Shown one piece after another: positions 1 to 8,148 of a stretch of DNA of 63,350 nucleotides (within the stretch, counting starts at the first letter, position 1; each line of letters starts with the position of its first letter). A model generated the notes under the pieces. That model made no database searches. It was not told the DNA's origin and saw only the letters and a list, made by a program, of their open reading frames with translations. Origin of the DNA: Nocardia miyunensis NBRC 108239 (GTDB lineage: Bacteria; Actinomycetota; Actinomycetes; Mycobacteriales; Mycobacteriaceae). The translations under genes were made by a program, and so were the position numbers. The stretch covers positions 1-63,350 of the forward strand of contig NZ_BDBQ01000077.1 in NCBI RefSeq assembly GCF_001613065.1, in the 5' to 3' direction.

Positions 1-2268
1 CCGCCGTCCGGCCCGCCCCCGCGCCGCAACGGCTCGGGTCCCGGCGGCCCCGGCGGACGAGGTCCCGCGGGCCGCAAGAAGAAATCACCGTGGCGGATCG
101 TCCGCCGCGTGCTCTACGTGCTGGTGGCACTGGGCATCGTCGTGCCGAGCGCGGTCTTCCTGATCGCCTACTCGACTGTTTCCGTACCCCAGCCGGGCGA
201 CCTCAAAACCAATCAGGTCGCCACGATCTTGGCCGACGACGGCACCACCACCATCGGCAAAATCGTTCCGCCGCAAGGTAACCGCACCGACGTCACGATC
301 GATCAGATTCCGCCGCACGTGCGCAACGCGGTGATCGCCGCGGAGGACCGGTCCTTCTACACCAACCCGGGCTTCTCCATCTCCGGCTTCGCCCGCGCCG
401 TGCGCGACAACCTGATGGGCAAGTCCACCGCCGGTGGTGGTTCGACGATCACCCAGCAGTACGTCAAGAACGCCATGGTCGGCAATCAGCACTCGCTGAC
501 CCGCAAGATGCACGAACTGGTGATCTCGGCGAAGATGGCGCGGCAGTGGAGCAAGGACGACATCCTCACCGCATACCTGAACACGATCCCGTGGGGGCGC
601 GGCACCTTCGGCATCAACGCGGCCGCCCAGGCCTACTTCGGCAAGAAGGTGCAGAACCTGACGGTCGAAGAGGGCGCGATGCTGGCCGCGACCATCAACC
701 AGCCCTACGGCCTGGATCCGGAGAACAACCGCGCGGGCGCGGTGCAGCGCTGGAACTACGTCTTGGACGGCATGGTCTCGATGGGCAACCTGCCCCAGGC
801 GCAACGGGTCAATATGAAGTACCCGAACGTGCTGTCCTCGAACGACGGATCGACGAAGGACAAGAGCGATCCGGACACCGGCCCCAACGGCCTGATCAAA
901 CGGCAGGTGGAGACCGAGCTGAACGAAGCCGGGATCAGCCAGAGCCAGATCAACAAGGAAGGCCTGCAGATCACCACCACCATCGACCCGAAAGCCCAGC
1001 AGGCCGCGGTCGATTCGGTGACCAAGAACATGAAGGGTGAGCGTCCCGAGGACCGCACCGCCGTGGTGTCGATCGACCCGAAGGACGGCGGCGTCAAGGC
1101 CTACTACGGCGGCAGCAACGGCCAGGGCTTCGACTTCGCCAACGCGGGTCTGATGACCGGTTCGACGTTCAAGGTCTTCGGTCTGGCGGAGAACCTCGAA
1201 CTGGGTAAACCGCTGTCCACCATGTACTCCAGTGCCGATCTGGACGTGCACGGCATCAAGATCACCAACGCGGAGGGTGAGACCTGTGGCGTCTGCACCA
1301 TCGCCGAGGCGCTCAAGCGATCACTGAACACCAGCTTCTACCGCATGGAACTGGACATGGGCGGCGACGGCCCGGAGAAGATCGCGGCCATGGCGCACAA
1401 GCTCGGCATCCCGGACACCATTCCGGGCGTCGGCAAGACCCTCACCGAACCGGACGGGTCCGGCCCCAACGACGGCATCATCCTGGGCCAGTACCAGGTT
1501 CGCGCGCTCGATATGGCCTCGGCCTACGGCACGCTGGGCGCCGAGGGCGTCTACCACAAACCGCATTTCGTGCAGAAGGTCGTCACCGCCGACGGTCAGG
1601 TGCTGCTGGATCGCGGTCAGGTCGCCGGTGACCGGAAGGTGTCGAAGGCCGTGGCCGACAACGTGATCGCGGCGATGGCGCCCATCGCGCACTCCTCGTT
1701 CAAGCACGATCTGGCGGGCGGGCGCGTCTCGGCGTCCAAGACCGGTACCACCCAGCTCGGTGACACCGGCCAGAACCGCGACGCCTGGATGATCGGCCTG
1801 ACACCCTCGCTCTCGACCGCCGTCTGGGTCGGTACCGAAAAGGGTGTCGCGTTGAAGAACGCCAACGGCGGCATCATGTACGGCTCGACCCTGCCCTCGG
1901 ACATCTGGAAGGACACCATGGACGGCGCGCTCGACGGCACGCCGAAGGAGACCTTCCCGAAGCCGGATCCGATCGGCGGCCAGGCCGGCGTGCCGTCCTA
2001 CTCCGCGCCGTACACCCCGCCGTCGACGACCGAGCAGTACACGCCGCCGGTGGAGATCACGCCGTCGCAGGTGGAGATCTTCCCGGGCGTCACCATCCCG
2101 ATCCCGGGAATCCACCAGAACCAGAGTCAGCCGCAGCAACAGCAACAGCAACAGCCGAACGACGCCGGGCCGATGTCCGGTCAACCCGTCGCTCCCGGCG
2201 GGACCTGGCCGAGCACACCGGCTCCCGGCGAGAGCAACAACGACAACCACAACGGCGATAGCAACTAG
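1..2268 (+). CDS. ponA: Penicillin-binding protein 1A (transglycosylase-transpeptidase), 5' end missing
   Basis: Bifunctional class A penicillin-binding protein that polymerises and cross-links peptidoglycan outside the membrane. The frame is open from base 1, so the start lies left of the window; the visible N-terminus is a Pro/Gly/Arg-rich cytoplasmic tail, then one membrane helix (codons from 109 onward). The glycosyltransferase (GT51) domain shows AAEDRSFY and GGSTITQQYVKN. The transpeptidase domain has the Ser-x-x-Lys nucleophile in TGSTFK, an S-x-N motif (SLNTS) and the KTGTT triad. The C-terminus is a Pro/Gln-rich extracellular tail with a run of glutamines. It is followed 35 bp later by a family-87 glycosyltransferase, the same order as Rv0050-Rv0051 in M. 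tuberculosis. Identification is firm. Confidence 0.95.
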   Translation, partial: PPSGPPPRRNGSGPGGPGGRGPAGRKKKSPWRIVRRVLYVLVALGIVVPSAVFLIAYSTVSVPQPGDLKTNQVATILADDGTTTIGKIVPPQGNRTDVTIDQIPPHVRNAVIAAEDRSFYTNPGFSISGFARAVRDNLMGKSTAGGGSTITQQYVKNAMVGNQHSLTRKMHELVISAKMARQWSKDDILTAYLNTIPWGRGTFGINAAAQAYFGKKVQNLTVEEGAMLAATINQPYGLDPENNRAGAVQRWNYVLDGMVSMGNLPQAQRVNMKYPNVLSSNDGSTKDKSDPDTGPNGLIKRQVETELNEAGISQSQINKEGLQITTTIDPKAQQAAVDSVTKNMKGERPEDRTAVVSIDPKDGGVKAYYGGSNGQGFDFANAGLMTGSTFKVFGLAENLELGKPLSTMYSSADLDVHGIKITNAEGETCGVCTIAEALKRSLNTSFYRMELDMGGDGPEKIAAMAHKLGIPDTIPGVGKTLTEPDGSGPNDGIILGQYQVRALDMASAYGTLGAEGVYHKPHFVQKVVTADGQVLLDRGQVAGDRKVSKAVADNVIAAMAPIAHSSFKHDLAGGRVSASKTGTTQLGDTGQNRDAWMIGLTPSLSTAVWVGTEKGVALKNANGGIMYGSTLPSDIWKDTMDGALDGTPKETFPKPDPIGGQAGVPSYSAPYTPPSTTEQYTPPVEITPSQVEIFPGVTIPIPGIHQNQSQPQQQQQQQPNDAGPMSGQPVAPGGTWPSTPAPGESNNDNHNGDSN

Positions 2269-2303
2269 GACAGCTCACCGGGCAACCGGTAGCGTCGGTT
2301 GGC

Positions 2304-4013
2304 GTGTTCGAGGAGCAATTGGCGCAGGCGCATCCAGGGCCCCGGGGGGAAACACGGGAATCCGCAGACCGATACCCGTCCCCGGCCCCGGACGCCGAGC
2401 CTCGATCGGCGACCTGGCGTGACCGCCCCAGCCGGACCGATCCGCTGACCTCGCAGTTGTCCACCGCGATCGGCGGACCGGTCGGCGACCACGCGCTGAT
2501 CGGGCGGTCCCGATTCTGGACGCCGCTGCGGATCATGCTGGCCTTCGCGGTGGTCATGCTGGCCCTGAGCTGGGGCGGTAAGGCCGCGTGCATCCAGCAG
2601 ACCACCACCGACGACGGTCGGCTGACCCTGGACTGGAACCACGGCCGTCAGTACGTGGCGATGTGCTACTCGGACACCGTCCCGCTGTACGGCGCGGAAC
2701 GTCTGGACGAGGGTGCGTTCCCGTACAAGAAGAGCTGGACCGAATTCGGTTCGGACGGCAAACCGCACACCCGGTACATGGAATATCCCGTGCTTTCCGG
2801 TCTCTACCAGTACGTTTCGATGGAACTGGCCAATGTGTGGGATTCGCTGCCGCTGCCCGGGGCGCTGCCGGTGGTGGTGTATTTCAACGTCGCGGTGATC
2901 GGCCTGGCGATGGCCTGGCTCGTGACGGTCTGGGCCTCGACGCAACTGGCCGGGCGACGGGTCTGGGATGCCGCGCTGGTGGCGCTCTCGCCACTGGTGC
3001 TGGTGCACGCGTTCACCAATTTCGACGCGCTGGCAACGGCATTCGCCGCCACCGGCATGCTCGCCTGGGCGCGGCGGCGACCGGTCCTGGCCGGCGTGCT
3101 GCTCGGGCTCGGCGGCGCGGCGAAACTGTATCCGCTGCTGCTGCTCGGTCCGATCGTGGTGCTGTGCCTGCGCACCGCTGACCGCCAGCGGATCCCCGGC
3201 ATGCGAGAGTTGTTGCGCCGCAGGGGATCCAGCGTCCTGGACACAGTGCGCGACTATCTCGCGGGAACCAGGATCAGTCCGCTGCGCGCCGCGGGCGTCA
3301 CGGTCGGGGCCGCGGCGATCAGCTGGATCGTGGTGAATCTGCCGATCGCCGTACCGTTCACGGACGGCTGGTGGGAGTTCTTCCGGCTCAACACCCAGCG
3401 GCAGGCCGATCCGGATTCGATCTACAACGTGATCACCTCGTTCACCGGCTGGACAGGCTTCGACGGCACGCTCGCCCCGGAGCAGACGCCATCGACGCTG
3501 AACACGGTCTCGCTGCTGCTGTTCGGTCTGGCCTGTGCCGCGATCGCCTACATCGCGCTGACCGCGCCGCGGCGGCCGCGGCTCGCGCAGCTGGGCTTCC
3601 TGGTGGTCGCGGCGTTCCTGCTGACCAACAAGGTGTGGAGTCCGCAGTATTCGCTGTGGCTCGTCCCGCTCGCGGTGCTGGCCCTGCCGAATCGCCGAAT
3701 CCTGTTGACCTGGATGACGATCGACGCACTGGTCTGGTTCCCGCGGATGTACTACTACCTGGGCACCGATCGCAAGGGCGTACCCGAGCAGTGGTTCACC
3801 GGTACGGTCTTCCTGCGTGATCTGGCCGTGATCGCGTTGTGCGCCTTGATCGTTCGGCAGATCTACCGTCCGGCCGAGGATCTGGTGCGGCTCGAGGGGG
3901 TCGACGATCCGGTCGGCGGAATCCTGGATCGCGCACCGGATCCGCTGCTGCCGTGGTTGCCCGGATACCTGCGGCCGCACCTGTCGCATACGCCCGCACG
4001 ACCGGTCCGATGA
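2304..4013 (+). CDS. Family-87 (DUF2029) polyprenol-linked mannosyltransferase-like membrane protein
   Basis: Predicted integral-membrane glycosyltransferase of the GT87/DUF2029 family, whose characterised actinobacterial members transfer mannose from polyprenyl-phosphate donors during envelope glycan synthesis. A soluble N-terminal stretch of about 70 residues precedes the first membrane helix (IMLAFAVVMLALS); many hydrophobic helices follow, with the family-typical AKLYPLLLL and NKVWSPQYSLWLVPL segments. It is the positional equivalent of Rv0051, next to ponA. The GTG start at 2304 follows ponA closely. The 3' end converges on a second GT87 gene, with a shared hairpin over both stop codons. 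The exact acceptor cannot be read from sequence. Confidence 0.85.
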   Translation: MFEEQLAQAHPGPRGETRESADRYPSPAPDAEPRSATWRDRPSRTDPLTSQLSTAIGGPVGDHALIGRSRFWTPLRIMLAFAVVMLALSWGGKAACIQQTTTDDGRLTLDWNHGRQYVAMCYSDTVPLYGAERLDEGAFPYKKSWTEFGSDGKPHTRYMEYPVLSGLYQYVSMELANVWDSLPLPGALPVVVYFNVAVIGLAMAWLVTVWASTQLAGRRVWDAALVALSPLVLVHAFTNFDALATAFAATGMLAWARRRPVLAGVLLGLGGAAKLYPLLLLGPIVVLCLRTADRQRIPGMRELLRRRGSSVLDTVRDYLAGTRISPLRAAGVTVGAAAISWIVVNLPIAVPFTDGWWEFFRLNTQRQADPDSIYNVITSFTGWTGFDGTLAPEQTPSTLNTVSLLLFGLACAAIAYIALTAPRRPRLAQLGFLVVAAFLLTNKVWSPQYSLWLVPLAVLALPNRRILLTWMTIDALVWFPRMYYYLGTDRKGVPEQWFTGTVFLRDLAVIALCALIVRQIYRPAEDLVRLEGVDDPVGGILDRAPDPLLPWLPGYLRPHLSHTPARPVR

Positions 4014-4034
4014 CCTCCGGGAGCCGGACCGGTC
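4000..4034. terminator. Bidirectional hairpin between two convergent glycosyltransferases
   Basis: Ten-base inverted repeat, GACCGGTCCG at 4000-4009 and CGGACCGGTC at 4025-4034. It spans both stop codons of the convergent GT87 genes. There is no T-tract, which is usual for high-GC actinobacteria. Confidence 0.5.
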
Positions 4035-5481
4035 AGGACGACACCGGCACCAGCTCGCCGGTGGAATGCCGTGGCGCCGCGAGCCCGGACCGCCACCGTC
4101 CGCGCGCCGGTACCGAGACGAGGGCGAACAGCAGGTACACCAGCAGCATGGCCCGGCCCCACACCCCGAACAGCACGAAATGCTTCTCCAGATCGGCGCT
4201 CGAACCCGCGCCGAGCGCGTAGAAGTAGCGGAATATGCCGATCCCGAGCGACGCGTCGGCCAGCAGATACGCCACCACCACCGACCACGGAATCTCCAGC
4301 AGCACCAGGAACGGGATCAGCCACAGTGTGTACTGCGGCGAATGCACCTTGTGGAACAACAGGAATCCACACAGCATCGCACCGCTCACACCCACCCACG
4401 GGAACAACCCGCTCGCCTGATAACGCCGCCAGCCCAGCCACATCACCAGCGCGAACGAACACACCACCAGCAGCGGCGAGGCCGTGGACACGACGTCCTG
4501 GAAGAACCGCTCGTCGCCGGGCGTGTCGCCGAACATCGGTCGCAGTCCCCAGAACCAAATCGAATTGGTGGTGATATCGGCCTGCCGGAGTTCCTGGAAG
4601 GTGAACGATGCCCGCCAGCCCTGATATCCGGCCAGGGCGAACGGCAGATTGATCACCACGGCCGTCGCGATCGCCGTCGCGGCCACCACGCACGCGCCCC
4701 GCACGTCGTACCGCCGCGTGAACCGGGCCGGCACGCCGTCGTCCTCGCCAGGCTCGTAATCGACGCCCCGCGCGCTGCGATGACGCAACGCGTCCAGGCC
4801 GTCGCTCCCGCCGACCAGGACGTGAACCATCAAGGGCAGCACGAAGATTCCGGGGTACAACTTCAGGCAGAAGCCGATGCCCAGCAGGACAGCGGCGAGC
4901 ACACCACGGGTACGCACCGAATACCTGGTCAACGCGGTGACCACGTACACCGCGCCGACCGCCGTGCACACGACGGGCAGTTCCCAGTTGTGGAACGCGT
5001 ACAGCACCAGCGGCGGCGCGGCCGCCCACAGCAGCGCCGCCTTCCCCGACATCCGTCCCAGCATCCACGCCGTGGCCAGCGCGAAGGGCGCGAGCAGCAG
5101 CGCGGAATGCAGCAGGAATGCCGCATCGGTGTGCGCGCCGATCGCGCCGAGCCACATCAGCAGCCCGCTGAGCACCGGATATTCCACCGCGCCGCCGGTC
5201 AGCGCGCCGTGTCCGGTGATCCCGCCGGAGAGGTACGGAAATATGTGCTCGTTGATATCGCGGCCCAGCCACAGGAACTGGATGTCGGAATAACAGACGT
5301 GCGAATCCTTGATGTGGTCGAACGCCGTACTGCGGCCGTTCGATTCGAAGGGCGCCCCCGCGCACCTCGCCTTGTTCAGATATGCGAACAGCAGCGTCAC
5401 ACCGCACAACGACAACACCGTCACCGCGGTGACCCGGCCCGGCCGCGGCGGGTTCGCCCGCGTTCCCGGACGGTTCGACAT
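4033..5481 (-). CDS. Second family-87 (DUF2029) glycosyltransferase-like membrane protein
   Basis: Paralogue of the neighbouring GT87 protein, convergent with it. It has the same organisation: one N-terminal helix, an extracytoplasmic loop with CYSDIQFLW, a succession of membrane helices, KLYPGIFVLPLM and the HKVHSPQYTLWLIPFLVLL segment equivalent to the NKVWSPQYSLWLVPL of its partner. The start is placed at the ATG at 5481; an in-frame GTG three codons upstream (5490) is possible. It is divergent from rpsF, so its promoter shares the 5491-5590 spacer. Role in lipomannan, arabinogalactan or other glycan synthesis is inference from the family. Confidence 0.8.
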   Translation of the reverse strand: MSNRPGTRANPPRPGRVTAVTVLSLCGVTLLFAYLNKARCAGAPFESNGRSTAFDHIKDSHVCYSDIQFLWLGRDINEHIFPYLSGGITGHGALTGGAVEYPVLSGLLMWLGAIGAHTDAAFLLHSALLLAPFALATAWMLGRMSGKAALLWAAAPPLVLYAFHNWELPVVCTAVGAVYVVTALTRYSVRTRGVLAAVLLGIGFCLKLYPGIFVLPLMVHVLVGGSDGLDALRHRSARGVDYEPGEDDGVPARFTRRYDVRGACVVAATAIATAVVINLPFALAGYQGWRASFTFQELRQADITTNSIWFWGLRPMFGDTPGDERFFQDVVSTASPLLVVCSFALVMWLGWRRYQASGLFPWVGVSGAMLCGFLLFHKVHSPQYTLWLIPFLVLLEIPWSVVVAYLLADASLGIGIFRYFYALGAGSSADLEKHFVLFGVWGRAMLLVYLLFALVSVPARGRWRSGLAAPRHSTGELVPVSS

Positions 5482-5594
5482 GGCACCCACGATAGGTGGC
5501 TATACCCAAATTCCGCGCGGGCAGCTCTGCGCCGAGATCGATTTCGCTACCGAATACCTGCTCATGTAGCCTTGTCGGGTTGCTGACGCAACGA

Positions 5595-5653
5595 CCCCTC
5601 CTGCCACGGACCGTCCGTGGCCGCACCAAGACCACAGGAGGTGATGGGTTCCC
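5595..5653 (+). promoter_or_regulatory. rpsF leader hairpin sequestering the ribosome-binding site (candidate S6:S18 autoregulatory element)
   Basis: Just upstream of rpsF a 7-bp stem with a 3-nt loop (CCACGGA at 5604-5610, TCCGTGG at 5614-5620) is enclosed by CCTCCTG (5597-5603), perfectly complementary to the CAGGAGG Shine-Dalgarno at 5635-5641. An unpaired CCG follows the inner stem at 5621-5623. Ribosomal S6:S18 leader motifs in other phyla combine two stems with a conserved bulged CCG, and this resembles them. The pairing is directly visible; the assignment is inference. Confidence 0.55.
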
Positions 5654-5944
5654 GTGCGTCATTACGAAGTGATGGTCATCCTCGATCCGAGCCTGGACGA
5701 GCGTACCGTCGGTCCGAACCTGGACACCATGCTGAACGTCGTGAAGTCCGACGGCGGCAAAGTCGACAAAGTGGATATCTGGGGCCGCCGCCGGCTGGCC
5801 TACGAGATCTCCAAGCAGAGCGAGGGCATCTACGCGGTCGTCGATCTGACCGCCGAGCCTGCCACCGTGAGCGAGCTCGACCGCCAGCTGGGACTCAACG
5901 AGTCGGTTCTGCGCACCAAGGTGCTGCGCGCCGACAAGAAATAG
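5654..5944 (+). CDS. rpsF: 30S ribosomal protein S6
   Basis: Ribosomal protein S6, 96 residues, partner of S18 on the platform of the small subunit. The sequence begins MRHYEVMVILDPSLDE and carries the typical GGKVDKVDIWGRRRLAYEI core. GTG start at 5654, 12 bases after a strong CAGGAGG ribosome-binding site that can be sequestered by the upstream hairpin. It is the first gene of the rpsF-ssb-rpsR-rplI operon, in the same order as in mycobacteria. Size and sequence are standard for the family. Confidence 0.97.
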   Translation: MRHYEVMVILDPSLDERTVGPNLDTMLNVVKSDGGKVDKVDIWGRRRLAYEISKQSEGIYAVVDLTAEPATVSELDRQLGLNESVLRTKVLRADKK

Positions 5945-6045
5945 TCCCCTGTCCCCCGCGGTACTCGTTTGCGTCGGTGCCTGTCTCTAGGCTCTAGCAC
6001 AACAGCGCGAGTACTGCGTATCTGCACCGGAGAGCAGGAGGAACC

Positions 6046-6597
6046 ATGGCAGGCGACACGATCATCACCGTCATCGGCAATTTGACGGCGGACCCCGAGC
6101 TTCGATTCACGCCCGCGGGCGCCGCGGTGGCGAATTTCACCGTCGCGTCCACACCCCGCGTGTTCGACCGTAATTCGAACGAGTGGAAAGACGGCGAGGC
6201 TCTGTTCCTGCGCTGCAACATCTGGCGCGAGGCCGCGGAGAATGTGGCCGAGTCGCTGACCAGGGGTTCGCGCGTGATCGTGAGCGGCCGGCTCAAACAG
6301 CGCTCCTTCGAGACCCGCGAGGGTGAGAAGCGCACGGTCGTGGAGCTCGAGGTCGACGAGATCGGCCCCTCGCTGCGCTACGCCACCGCCAAGGTCAACC
6401 GGACCACGCGCGGCGGCGGTGGCGGTGGCGGATACTCCAACGCCAATGCCAATTCCGGTGGTGGTGGGGGCTTCGGCGGCTCCAACGGTGGCGGTGGCCG
6501 CGGCGGTCAGAACGCCGGCGGCGACGACCCGTGGGGCAGCGCTCCCGCAGCCGGCTCCTTCGGGGGCGGCGCAATGGACGACGAACCGCCGTTCTAG
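6046..6597 (+). CDS. ssb: Single-stranded DNA-binding protein
   Basis: SSB, 183 residues, coats single-stranded DNA in replication and repair. An N-terminal OB fold (residues 1-115; NLTADPELRFTPAGAAVANFTVA) is followed by a glycine-rich disordered linker with several Gly runs and the acidic C-terminal tip DDEPPF, which recruits partner proteins. The ATG has an AGGAGG ribosome-binding site 7 bp upstream. It lies between rpsF and rpsR. The spacer 5945-6045 contains a CTAG-rich stretch that may hold an internal promoter. The Gly-rich linker is long but normal for Nocardia and Mycobacterium. Confidence 0.97.
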   Translation: MAGDTIITVIGNLTADPELRFTPAGAAVANFTVASTPRVFDRNSNEWKDGEALFLRCNIWREAAENVAESLTRGSRVIVSGRLKQRSFETREGEKRTVVELEVDEIGPSLRYATAKVNRTTRGGGGGGGYSNANANSGGGGGFGGSNGGGGRGGQNAGGDDPWGSAPAAGSFGGGAMDDEPPF

Positions 6598-6654
6598 AAC
6601 GGCTTTCATACGGGGTCACGGTTGTGACTCCCAGGCAATACGGAGAACGAGACC

Positions 6655-6924
6655 ATGGCCAAAGCACCGGCACGCGAAAAGGTGCTGAAGAAGAAGGCCT
6701 GCGCCTTCTGCAAGGAAAACAAGGCTGCTGCCAAGGACGGCAAGAAGATCGCGGCCATCGACTACAAGGACACGACGCTGCTGCGCAAGTACGTCAGCGA
6801 CCGCGGCAAGATCCGCGCGCGTCGCGTCACCGGCAACTGCGTGCAGCACCAGCGCGATATCGCCATTGCGGTGAAGAACTCGCGCGAAGTGGCGCTGCTG
6901 CCGTACGTGTCCACGGCTCGCTGA
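6655..6924 (+). CDS. rpsR: 30S ribosomal protein S18, zinc-binding (C+) form
   Basis: Ribosomal protein S18, 89 residues, forms a heterodimer with S6. It contains a CAFC pair and NCVQHQ, consistent with the Cys-containing zinc-binding (C+) paralogue; mycobacteria carry both C+ and C- S18 copies, the latter elsewhere under Zur control. The conserved DYKDTTLLRKYVSDRGKI core is present. It lies in the rpsF-ssb-rpsR-rplI operon, 17 bp before rplI. Confidence 0.96.
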   Translation: MAKAPAREKVLKKKACAFCKENKAAAKDGKKIAAIDYKDTTLLRKYVSDRGKIRARRVTGNCVQHQRDIAIAVKNSREVALLPYVSTAR

Positions 6925-6941
6925 GAACGGGAGGAACACTA

Positions 6942-7397
6942 ATGAAGCTGATTCTGACCGCTGATGTGGACAACCTCGGCGCTCCCGGCGACACCGTGGA
7001 GGTCAAGGACGGTTACGGTCGTAACTTCCTGCTGCCCCGCGGCCTGGCGATCGTCGCCACCCGTGGTGCGGAGAAGCAGGTCGCGGGCATCCGCCGGGCG
7101 CAGGACGCCCGTAAGGTGCGCGACCTCGATCACGCCAACGAACTCAAGCAGGCCATCGAGGGCCTCGAGTCGGTCTCGCTGTCGGTGAAGACCGCGGGCA
7201 CCGGCAAGCTGTTCGGCTCGGTCACCACGGCCGATGTCGCGGGCGCCATCAAGTCGGCCGGTGGCCCGGTGCTGGACAAGCGCAGCATCGAACTGCCCAA
7301 GACGCACATCAAGAGCATCGGCAAGCACGGTGTCGTGGTGCATCTGCACCCGGATGTGGCCGCCAAGTTCACCCTGCAGGTCGACGCCGCGGAGTGA
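6942..7397 (+). CDS. rplI: 50S ribosomal protein L9
   Basis: L9, 151 residues, an elongated large-subunit protein with two RNA-binding domains joined by a long helix. It begins MKLILTADVDNLGAPGDTVEVKDGYGRNFLLPRG, which contains the signature of the N-terminal domain; the charged helix runs about residues 42-75 and the C-terminal domain ends in LHPDVAAKFTLQV. The ATG at 6942 is preceded by GGGAGGAAC, which fixes the start; the frame is open further upstream but that part overlaps rpsR in another frame. It ends the operon, followed by a strong hairpin. Confidence 0.97.
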   Translation: MKLILTADVDNLGAPGDTVEVKDGYGRNFLLPRGLAIVATRGAEKQVAGIRRAQDARKVRDLDHANELKQAIEGLESVSLSVKTAGTGKLFGSVTTADVAGAIKSAGGPVLDKRSIELPKTHIKSIGKHGVVVHLHPDVAAKFTLQVDAAE

Positions 7398-7424
7398 TCT
7401 CGCGCACGCGCGCATGACGTTCGC

Positions 7425-7461
7425 AGGACCACCTTCGTACCAGGGGTACGAAGGTGGTCCT
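7425..7461 (+). terminator. Operon terminator after rplI
   Basis: Perfect 17-bp stem: AGGACCACCTTCGTACC at 7425-7441 pairs with 7445-7461 around a 3-nt loop (AGG). It lies 28 bp after the rplI stop and is followed by a weak T-containing stretch (GTGTTTCG). Confidence 0.85.
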
Positions 7462-7580
7462 CGGGCGTGTTTCGTCGTGCCCGCATTCTTGTTAACCGGT
7501 AATTAGCCGGTTTTCATCGTTCGGCAAGGGATCCCTCGGTGGTCGATCTTCGGCCCGACCTCGGCGTATTCGGGACAAGA

Positions 7581-7823
7581 TGGGGATAACCGATCGAACC
7601 GACCGATCGCATTGTGATCCACGCCATACCGCATGAGGGTGCTGTTAACCTGACACGCCCGGCTGTTCATCTCGAACGACACGCCGCCGCTTTATTAATC
7701 CACATGTGCGTAACTGCGGAAACGTCTTTTCACCTTGCTGTTGTACAGAGCTGGGATTGGTTTTCCCCAGGTATTCCACATGGGGTGCACAACAGCAGGT
7801 GAACTATCCCCAGTTTATCCACA
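7581..7823. promoter_or_regulatory. Cluster of DnaA-box-like 9-mers upstream of dnaB
   Basis: The 750-bp spacer 7398-8148 has no convincing gene and is locally AT-richer. It holds one perfect box TTATCCACA (7815-7823) and near matches TAATCCACA (7696-7704), TATTCCACA (7772-7780), TTTTCCCCA (7761-7769), CTATCCCCA (7804-7812) and, on the minus strand, TTATCCCCA (7581-7589). Spacing is irregular, as in actinobacterial oriC regions. Binding by DnaA is inference; the motifs are seen directly. Confidence 0.5.
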
Positions 7824-8148
7824 ACAGTGTGCACAGCATGGTTTGGTACTCCCCAGCCCGGTCCCATAGGTTCGATCCGTTGTCGTGATCCGGTGCCCGG
7901 AACCGCGCGATCTCCTCGGCCTCGCAGCATGCACCATCGGTTTGCTCCGTGCCGCCCCGCAACATCCCGCGACCTCGTCGTGGCGGTGCGTCCGGGACGA
8001 CGCGGCCCGCCGCGGGGAGACGAGAAGATGTCGGTGCCCGGGGGTACAACGGGTGGACTATGACGTTGGGGCGCGGACGAAGTCGACCGTTCTACGGCGT
8101 AGAACTTGACAGTGCCCCAGGGCGTGACGAGAGAGGACGGTCGAAGTC

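Noticed and set aside
3863..5662. Long open frame on the minus strand in a different register over the second glycosyltransferase
   Set aside because: It is the high-GC shadow of the GT87 gene; its composition is Arg/Gly-rich with no domain.
7614..7930. Short frames in the rplI-dnaB spacer
   Set aside because: No ribosome-binding site and no motif; the stretch is better explained by regulatory 9-mers.
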